From NCBI GenBank assembly GCA_947561715.1, contig OX387200.1:6326501-6390500 (forward strand): a stretch of 64,000 nt of DNA, in the 5' to 3' direction. A program made the translations under genes and the position numbers. The notes under the pieces are model-generated. The model did not search any database. It worked only from the letters and a program-made list of their open reading frames with translations, and was not told the origin of the DNA. Of this stretch, positions 55,912 through 64,000 are shown in pieces (the stretch's first letter is position 1; each line of letters opens with the position of its first letter). Source of the DNA: Ascidia mentula. Lineage: Eukaryota; Chordata; Ascidiacea; Phlebobranchia; Ascidiidae.

Positions 55912-58238
55912 TTACTTGCAGATTTCATCTTCCGGATGAATGTAGCAATGCACAGAGAGCATTCTGGTCGGGTCGTAGCTTTCATTGAATCTGGCTTCAG
56001 GCAAATTTACAACGTTGCTTTCGCCATAACTGAGGCTTATCTGAAAGCAAAACCAACTTTTAATATTAATAAATCCTAATGTAATGAGCAAAAAATGATT
56101 AGAGATCTCCAGACAGTTGTGCATATACTGTTTCCACCTACAAGGTCCCATCAGTGCAGCTGGTGACTGACGACGGTCAATATTCCACTTTGTGATGACT
56201 TCGCAGTTGAGGTTAACAAACTGGATACGAAGTACTGTCGCCTGCCACCAACTGCACTAATGAGGCCATATAGGTCACAACAGTGTGCACTATACTGTCT
56301 ACTGCTCACTGGTCATTCGTTGCAAATACAAGAATAAGCAGCTCAGAGTGAGGCAGCATTGAATTCGTAAGTCTTTATGGTCAAACTTAACCCTCAGAAA
56401 ACCATTGTACGAGAACGAATGTGTTGCACATATATATGGCTATATTGTAGGATATGTTTCCACAAACATATCCAACGTGAAACATATATAATCACTGAAT
56501 CAAACTCAACTTTTTAAAGAATTTTTAAAGATAATGTAATCCAAACTTCAAACCTGCTGCCCTAAAGAGGTCTTGTTGAGGTCCCTCAGATTTTCTATGT
56601 GCGAATGTAGCAGAAATGATTCGGTGAGGTTGATTTCGAGGAGGTAAGTGATCACAAAGCCTATTGCACAATCGTCGTTGACAACGTAATAAAAACACGT
56701 TCTCGGAAGAATTTCAGCCCTGGTAAAGCAATGCACATTATGAGCAAACTTTAATAGGAATTAGGGTCAGAAAAGTCGTCTAGCAGAGTCACACCTAGCT
56801 GCACTAATGGGATCTTATAGGTCGAAACAGTGGCCATTCGCAGCTCACAGAAATCATATTATTGGCTTCACTTTGCTTTAATAGGAATTATAAATTTTTA
56901 TGAAAAGAAGCCAAAAGGAAGTGAAGTTTGTAACTACATGTAAATAACATCCGTTGCATCACAGATTTCGTTTAAAATATAAAAATTGTGAGTTGCGCCG
57001 TAGCTCCACCTGGTTGTTTATTTTTAACCAAGTATATTGCGTGTCAACAATGTGTTATACAAACAACTTACCCCAACCAAGGTCTCATGAGCTGTGCTAA
57101 TGGCCGAGTAATACAGACTCCAGCACCCCCGGTAGCGAACTTGTAAGTGCGCAGTCCCCAATACCAGGCCTAAACGCACAGAAGCAAGTTAGTTTGTTAA
57201 ATGGACAAAATTTCCAAAATCCTCCATTATTTATCAATGCATTTTATCAATGTGTAGGAAAATTGAAGTAAACAGGCAAGAAACGCCTGAAACATGCACT
57301 TGCACCGTAAAATGCGGAACGCTTCTTCTGCCGATGTAAACCGATTCATTACTGTTGAAGTTTCGCAGGTATTCCACTAGACGATCCACATTTACGTAGT
57401 TATCGTCATCGAATCGACACCACCATCTAAGTATGGGTATTTCATTTTTTTCAGCAACGATTAAAAACAAACATTTACGACAATATATGCAATATTTGCC
57501 TCCTACCGTTTGTCAGGAAGCTCCATAAACGTATCATATTCGACGCCGAGCTTGCAGCACAAGTCCGTCCTGAAAAATAAATTTTATGTTTTTATAGTTT
57601 CCTGATTCTACAATGATAAAAACGAAAAGCATGATTAAGGTACTTTGCACAGAAAATATATGCATTTTGATATGTTCTTGTATATCATGCAAAACTTGAA
57701 TATGTCAAAGAAAGACTGTTATTCTTACTAAGCCTGTATTTACCTTCCATGGGTTGATCCACACTTGCTGGTCACCAGCCTATTGCCTGTAATATTTAAT
57801 ATTCGCAACTGAACTTTCAAGGTCACGTGTGCCTGTAGAATTACAAATTGTTTAAAAAAGGTACCGCAGCTTACCCAGCTCCATGTGACGTCTTTTGTCC
57901 TCTTCGTCGGTTATGAAATAAACCTGTCAAGGCGATATATACTGTCATTGTAATGAAACGAAACTGGACTTTTAATTTACCTTATCATTGGCCGTCTTGT
58001 GCCAAGTCTTTAAAATTAAATCAAGCCGAGTGTCGTGGAATGCTCTGCTCGTTTTCACTGTGATGCAAATGTCGTTCAAGGTCAGATTTGCGTCGAAAAA
58101 CGCATTTGGTTGTTGCTGTTTTCGCGCGGCGTAATGAATATTTTCGGTGTCCTCAGTTAACGACCAGTATATACTCCATGTTAAAACCCAGATTGCTGCC
58201 AAAGCCAAAATCTGCATACGTCGAACCATGACAATCAT
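55912..58238 (-). CDS. Fringe-type beta-1,3-N-acetylglucosaminyltransferase, paralogue A
   Basis: Eight exons on the minus strand: 57981-58238, 57875-57923, 57744-57786, 57507-57569, 57306-57426, 57072-57169, 56554-56719 and 55912-56040, giving 308 residues. The start is the first ATG in the open frame, directly before a type II signal anchor (MQILALAAIWVLTWSIYWSL). Family motifs are complete: LNDICITVKTSRAFHDTRLD, WHKTANDKVYFITDEED, LCCKLGVEYD, WWCRFDDDNYV with the DDD metal site, FATGGAGVCITRPLA, the catalytic-region NDDCAIGFVITYLLE, and LLHSHIENL. Fringe enzymes act in the Golgi, adding GlcNAc to O-fucose on Notch EGF repeats and so tuning ligand choice. Tandem partner of paralogue B; intron 7 and intron 6 hold decayed hammerhead elements. 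Confidence 0.88.
56110..56300. mobile_element. Decayed hammerhead foldback element in fringe A intron 7
   Basis: On the minus strand, 56110-56161 reads AGCTGCA, CTGATGG, GACC hairpin, GAAACAG, CTGTC. On the plus strand, about 56249-56300 reads CAACTGCA, CTAATGA, GGCC/GGTC hairpin, ACAA, CAG, CTGTC. The layout (two opposed cores around a spacer containing a CACAAAGTGGAAT box) matches the intact element at 8642-8915. Core bases are mutated: CTGATGA to CTGATGG in one, to CTAATGA plus GAAA to ACAA in the other, so neither should cleave. Confidence 0.6.
56798..56850 (+). repeat. Degenerate hammerhead-like arm in fringe A intron 6
   Basis: AGCTGCA, CTAATGG, a GATC/GGTC hairpin and GAAACAG are followed by a shortened helix III region and GCAGCTC. 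Two core positions differ from consensus, and no clear cleavage triplet precedes the right strand of helix I. Single decayed arm of the same family. Confidence 0.5.
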
Positions 58239-61043
58239 TCTTTTGTTGTTTCTGTCAGCGAACCATCTCAGTTGGGAACTGCGTGTTTTTTTTCTGTCGC
58301 ACTGTGATCTTGTCAACTAGCTGGATTGGACAGTTCTTTCATTGAAGCTTTAGTTAGCGTACGTTTTCCTGAAAGCTTGCTTTTTTGACAAGTGTCGCCT
58401 TCCAATACAGCAATTCGATCAAACATCTGTAGATTAGCAAAAACGAGCTCAAAGTCTTTCTAAGGAAAAAATAAAATCTGCAACACTTCAGCGTGAGGTA
58501 AAGACTGAGAAATCAAAGGTCGCCTAACTCAGATGAATTCTCAAACCTTTTCGTTTTCTCTTTTCCTACAGCCCGATGTAGCCTCAAGCAATTTGTTGCC
58601 CGAGGCATATGAGAAGAAATTAAACTGGCAGATGGTCTTGCGTCACTGAATCATTTATTTTGCAATTTTGGAAGGTTTTCTTGTAGTTACAGTAAATGAT
58701 ATTGTCAAATCGTTTGTTTTTTACATGTTGTGGTATTTTCTGTGCCTTTCTTTCAATTATTCTTGTTCTCTTTGTTTTCACTCTTGTGTATTTTTTACAT
58801 ACACGGCGACTGTTTTGCAGTTTGTTGTTTTACCTTCAGTTTTCCATATTTTATCCCTTTACATTTACAGTAATTAGGTAATCATTTCCTTGTAAAAGCC
58901 CCCAGTGGAATTGCATGCGTGGTGGGCCTGGTTGGCACTGATTGGCCAGGGCACTGACTGCGAAACAGGCAGTTGAAGGAGAATGGTGCGTTGGCCACAT
59001 GAGCGCAGTAGCATGGCGCTGGGGTGAAGTTTAGTGAATGAATGGGCAGAAAAACAACAACTGGTCTAGGCTATGCTTTGGATTTTCCCCCACAAAAAAA
59101 TGCCTATAAGGCCTTGAGTTATTTCGGAGTTGCGACGCCAGACCGGCCGTCCTAGGCCCATTTGACCGATTTCGCCAAATAGAACCCGCGCTTGGGCCAC
59201 ACTCTTTAAAGAGCCCCCGCAAAAAATGTAAAATCGAATCGAGGTGGTCTCTTTTCGGTAAAATACAGGACAGGCATTCTCTTTTCTTTTCGGTTCCCGC
59301 TCTTCCATAGGACCTATGAAGCCAAGAACTCCAATGAGCATCAGTGATATATAAACAATAATAGTCATTGATGAGAGGCCCTCATAAATTATGGAAATAA
59401 CAACATGTCAAATGACTGACATACATCGGTTTGGCAATGTGTTTTTATAAATATTGCAACCATAGCCTGGACCAATATGTTGTGGCCAAGTTGTGTGTGT
59501 TGTTGTTATGAACCTGTAGAGCTCTTGTGGGATGTGAGGCTCGCACCCGATCAGGATTTTGTAATAATAATTTGTAAAAGACCTTTTGAGATAATTCTGA
59601 TTTAAACAGTGTTGGAAGGATTATAATCACCTTTGGCTACATGCAAAATTTGCTTACATAAAGTGAATCCTAGGACTGGCCCAGATTGCTACTTAATCAT
59701 CCAACCAAGATATTGCTTTTTTCAATATATATATTTCACCTGTAAGGCATCCTCAGAATTCTAAAGGCAATAAATAAACAAGACTAATCGTGAAGATTAG
59801 AATCAATAGGCACACATTTAGACCAAGTCCGACCAAGGATGTATAAGTCGGTAGTAAAAGAGAATTATAAAATCAAGTTTGCTGAAATGTTGAAGTTAAG
59901 ACGTTTCTAATAGCGAAACTGTTGCCTGGCTGAGATCTGTCCGTAGGATGATTGCATTCCATGGTAAGCCTGCAGCTCAAAATACGCGCGTGCCTTTGGG
60001 AAAAGTTTAATTAACACATTTCCTGTTGACGTTTTCAATGATTGACATCCCGCTAGCACAACAAAAGAATCTTTGCATCACATTACAAAGCTTCACAGTT
60101 CAACGTTCGTCGACGTTCACGCAAATGCCACCAGCGGTAGTACTTCAACACAAATATATGTATTGGGCCAAAAAATATCACAATTTTCCATCCAGCAAAC
60201 TTAAACTTGTATATTATGACGGTTTTACTTGCAGCCAAAGTAAACAATTTACCAAGAAAACTGTCCTTAAAGTCTGTTTGATTCGTCTGGTTTCACCCTG
60301 GAAACCGAAATGTGGACTAATTTTTTTTCCAACAACACAACAAAGCAATTTCTCTTTGTTAGGGTCAATCACAGGTTTCCCACACACGGAATTTTTAAAC
60401 GGGAGTTTAGTTGGGAACTGTTGCCATAGATTTTACTAAAAATCTTTTTTTTCTGTGTTTTCCATAATCAGAACCAGAGCAAAGGGAGAAAGTTAATTCA
60501 AATTCGGTAATAACACTGCTTTCAGTAGTTTCAAAACTGCACACAGATTTAAGTTGTTTGGTCACGTCATTTCCGTAAAAGGAAACTATCAATCATACTT
60601 ACGACTAATTGCTTTCACTTCCTTTATTATAGCGCGGTGCATTCCATCATTCTATTCACAGTGCTATTTCCTGAAATCAATATCTTTATTGAGGTAAACT
60701 TTCTATGCCATCAAACCATGGCAATCAGAATGTGAAATAAAGGGCATAGGTATGTAGAAACTCCGGAAAGCGCGGTATGGCAAACACATCTTTCCCACAA
60801 CCACTGTCCAGTTCAGCATAAACAGTACCTAAAGCTTTACGTAAAAAGTAACTTGTTTTGGCCATTATCAAATCAGTGCTTATTAATAATTAGAAAAACG
60901 AATGATAACAACATTCCGGTAGTTGCGCTGTCTTTTCAAGATAAAAATATTAGCTTTTATCGTCTGGATCCATCCATTTGAATAAATCACTTCCACAGTG
61001 CACGGGACTGAATTTCGCCGGATATTTGCACACTCAACCTGTG
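58239..61043. other. Spacer between the tandem fringe-like genes
   Basis: About 2.8 kb, containing the presumed promoter of paralogue A and the 3' untranslated region of paralogue B (minus-strand AATAAA at about 60685-60690). A hammerhead-like CTGAGGA...GAAA motif lies at about 59727-59757 on the minus strand. The stretch 58900-59640 is more GC-rich and may be old repeat DNA. A 137-codon open frame at 60026-60439 begins with TTG and matches nothing recognised. Confidence 0.45.
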
Positions 61044-63437
61044 CTACGACGTGCAGAGTTCATCCTGAGGGTGAATGTGACAGTGAAGAGAAAGCATCCT
61101 CGTGGGATCTTCGCTTTCGTTGTACTTGGGGTTTGGTACGTTTATCACGTTATTATCGCCGACGCCGTAACTGAAACTGATCTGAAACAATAAAGAATCT
61201 CTGGTCTTACAAACTATTAACAAATTGTAGCAGCAAAATAAAAGGAAATACAGTTTACGGCAGTGACTTTCAAGCCTTTTTCCTTGTGTGAAAAAGATTA
61301 GGTGTGAGAAAATTGCGGGGTCCCAATCCCTTTAGCTTGGCTAAATTTTCTTTGTTTTTATATTCAAATAAACTTTCGATTCAGCCCTTAGCGAAAATCT
61401 TTGCCCACTTTTCGGGAAGCACTGGTTTTATGGGAAACCGAGCGTGACGCATTCAAGCCGAATTCCTCACCTGCTCATCCAAGCGTGACGCATTCAAGTC
61501 CTTTAACTTTTCCATGTGAGAATGGAAGAGAAAAGATTCGGTAAAGTTGACGCCCAAGAGGTAGGTGATCACAAATCCCAGAGAGCAGTCGTCGGCAGCT
61601 TGTGCATAGAAGCAAGTTCGCGGAAAGACGTTGACCCTAAAATGATTGTTGTCATTGCTTCAACTTCCTGTAACGAGGGGATCGCCAATACGACGAAGCT
61701 CATGGAAAACACGTACCACGAGATAAGTATTGATGTAAAACATCCTAATGCGCTTAAGGTCCTTAAACCGCTGATCCCTAAGTAAAGCAATCCACACTGT
61801 TTCAGGATAGTTTCATTTGAAGCCGTTAACGTTCATTCAATATATGTCAGGTGCTTTACAGTGGCTTGGTCTACATTTCAATCAATGTCACGGACACAAA
61901 GGAGTACATTTGATGCACACGCACTGTGCATCATTGGTGTTGAATTAGCAGTCAGCGATTGATTTAAATATGCAGCGAGCAACATTTAAAATTGCCATGC
62001 AGTTATATTAAGTTTTTTCCAATTTTGAAATGTTCTTCAATGTATTCGTGTCTTGTAGATGACACAAGTGATTGCGTTAAGTGATGCATCATGGGTATAT
62101 GCTGCACATCACGCACAAAAAACTTGCTTACCCACACCAAGGGCGCATGCGTTCTGCCAATGGTCGAGATATGCAAACACCAGCTCCTCCCGTTCCGAAA
62201 TAGTACGTGCGCGGTTTGCCACCATACCAAGCCTGAAACATAAAATGAAGAAGATGAAGATGAACTATTGTGCCTGCCTCCATGTTGTGAACGCTTATGT
62301 AAACACCTTTAAAGCATGAACGCTTCGTCTGCCGATGTACACAGGTTTGCCGCTGTCAAATTTTCGAAGGTATTCCAGAAGCCGATCGACATTTACGTAA
62401 TTGTCGTCATCAAACCGGCACCACCATCTAAATTAGGAATGTTGAACAAAGTCGTGATGGTTTTGCGTAAATGTGATGATTGGCCAACCTTTTGTCTGGT
62501 AATCCCATAAACGTATCGAACTCGAGACCAAGTTTACAGCATAAATCCGTCCTTCGTAGAGAATAAGGCATTTACAGATTAGTTTACACAGATTTAAGTG
62601 CGTTATCCAAGACCACAATAAAACAAAACTTCGTTTCTCTGATAACTCAAATCAACAATATGTAAAGCAAACACCTAATTGTGCCCTCATCGGCATAATT
62701 ATAATGCAAATGAGGTAAATGCGGGTCGGTTGACCAGCACTCAATGGTTTGGAAATCAACAGTACATGCTGTCTGTGTGGTATTGGACCAGGCACTGCTT
62801 CTCTGTCCTCTTGTCGCCAAACGTGCTTACCTTCCGTGACCAGATCTGCAAATGCTGCTCACCAGCCTGTTTCCTAACAACGAAGGCAAAAAAATTACTG
62901 CCGATTTCGTGACGTTTGAAGGCCAGTTTTTTATGCTTTTGTGTGGTTGAATTGTACAAGCAAACACGACATAAGCACATACTGTATTTCACGATACCTA
63001 CCTAAATCAAAGCGGTATTTCATATCCTCTTGGTCTGTTATAAAGTAAACCTGCATGTATGAATTTTGAATTTCAAACAACGAGAAATATATGAATCATT
63101 TTCCAACAACACTACCTACCTTGTCATTCGCAGTTTTGTGCCACGTTTTCAAAATAATATCCAGTCTTGTGTTATGAAACTGTTTGCTCGTTTTTACTGT
63201 CAAGCATATATCCTCCAAAGTAAGATTTGAATCAACAAACAATGGCAATGCAGCGACGACAACTTCCTGTGCTTGTTTCGCGAAACTTCTACTTAGGTTA
63301 GAAGATAGCGTCAAACAGAACGTGAACGTCAGCACCCAACCGATAAGTAGGATCAAACCACAAAACAAACGCCTTAAACGTCTGCCATCCATGACTGCCT
63401 GACTAACTTGGCGAATCCCCTCCACTAACGCTTTCAT
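61044..63437 (-). CDS. Fringe-type beta-1,3-N-acetylglucosaminyltransferase, paralogue B
   Basis: Eight exons on the minus strand: 63120-63437, 63002-63050, 62831-62873, 62489-62551, 62307-62427, 62132-62232, 61471-61636 and 61044-61181, giving 332 residues. Exon number and every intron phase equal those of paralogue A. The type II anchor is LFCGLILLIGWVLTFTFCLT. Motifs: LEDICLTVKTSKQFHNTRLD, WHKTANDKVYFITDQED, LCCKLGLEFD, WWCRFDDDNYVNVDRLLEYL, FGTGGAGVCISRPLA, ADDCSLGFVITYLLG and FHSHMEKL. All catalytic-region residues are kept, so the protein is probably an active Golgi glycosyltransferase. The start is the first ATG of the open frame; a second ATG 15 codons later (MDGRRLRRL) is possible. 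The main differences from A are in the cytoplasmic tail, the stem and the C terminus. Confidence 0.88.
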
Positions 63438-64000
63438 CCATCGGAAATGGAAACCGTCGCGTAGCCTACTCACGATAAAGCAGAAGAAGAAAAAATGAAA
63501 ACGTTCTGAGTGGGGAAACTTGTTTTGCTTGATCAGTTATGCGATACATGCCTTGTAGTTCTCTGAAACCATCAAACCGAAAAAACTTCTTTCCATTGGG
63601 TTTTATGTCAAGTAATAGAGCCAACAAACGAGTTGCTTACAGTGCACACTTTTTTGATCAATTAGGTCTTATCCGAACAGCTTTTGTAGACTACCAGCGG
63701 ACATCTTTTCAAAGACTTCTTCCTTGTGGTGACTTGTAGACTATCAGCGAACCCTTTATGTTCCAGGATGTTTTCCACCTCTGTACCAGGTTTGGCAGCA
63801 AAGTCACCACAAGGAAGAAGTCTGTGACAAGATGCTTGGCTGGCACGACAGTCATTAAATTAATCAACGCAAGCTGCACTGTGAGGATAAACAGACCTGA
63901 TGACAGGCCGAAACACTGCGGTGCAGGTCTAATTTCATATCGAGCATGTATTTTTGCCTTGTACTAACGATATTCGTGAAGTTGGACATACATACCTAGA
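63438..64000. other. Upstream region of fringe-like paralogue B with an inverted repeat
   Basis: An inverted repeat of about 23 bases (AGACTTCTTCCTTGTGGTGA at about 63713, and its complement TCACCACAAGGAAGAAGTCT at about 63804) flanks a loop of about 68 bases. Two near-repeats (GTAGACTACCAGCGGAC at about 63686 and GTAGACTATCAGCGAAC at about 63735) lie beside it. A hammerhead-like segment follows at about 63891-63935. No gene was seen. Confidence 0.5.

Noticed and set aside
58239..58316. Longer N terminus for fringe A starting at 58316
   Set aside because: The upstream part of that open frame begins with TTG, and no ATG precedes the one at 58238.
60026..60439. 137-codon open frame between the fringe genes
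   Set aside because: It begins with TTG rather than ATG (first ATG is a few codons later), has no recognisable domain, signal or splice context, and lies in AT-rich spacer where such frames arise by chance.

Overview
The window looks like nuclear DNA from a tunicate, most likely a Ciona-type ascidian. It is AT-rich and gene-dense, and its genes are split into many short exons with GT/AG introns. The gene content is chordate: MDH2 beside STYXL1 (neighbours in human too), fringe-type glycosyltransferases, a membrane-type matrix metalloproteinase, ALKBH4 and a polycystin-1-like receptor. Species assignment is inference; no species marker was found.

Layout. (1) 123-28990 (+): one very large gene, open at the left edge of the window. 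It has 63 exons whose phases all agree and codes for about 3,400 residues: a Link domain, about 29 CCP/Sushi modules, a cysteine-rich beta-trefoil lectin domain inserted inside one CCP, a discoidin-like domain, a first transmembrane helix, a divergent PLAT domain, and further transmembrane helices of polycystin-1 type, with no polycystin channel domain. (2) 29358-30739 (+): ALKBH4. (3) 30895-32342 (-): STYXL1, a pseudophosphatase tail-to-tail with ALKBH4. (4) 34767-36949 (+): MDH2. (5) 38424-43516 (+): a SAXO/FAM154-like axonemal microtubule protein. (6) 45974-55535 (+): a furin-activated, GPI-anchored MMP (MMP17/25-like). (7, 8) 55912-58238 and 61044-63437 (-): two intact tandem fringe paralogues with the same eight-exon structure.

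Mobile DNA sits mostly in introns and spacers. The most striking family carries canonical hammerhead ribozyme cores. One 274-bp foldback element (8642-8915) has two opposed hammerheads, a half copy (about 9805-9955) has a solo hammerhead, and decayed copies lie in the introns of the first fringe gene. Both intact sense copies are inside introns of the polycystin-like gene and would be present in its pre-mRNA. Other elements are a hAT-like MITE with an 8-bp target duplication, a mariner-like MITE with TA duplications, a truncated Harbinger element with remnants of its transposase, and tRNA-derived SINE tails.

The genes do not form one pathway. The plausible biological centre of the window is the large CCP-rich receptor: ascidian gamete self-recognition (s-Themis, PKD1-like) and allorecognition (vCRL1, CCP-rich) use related building blocks. 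That link is inference.
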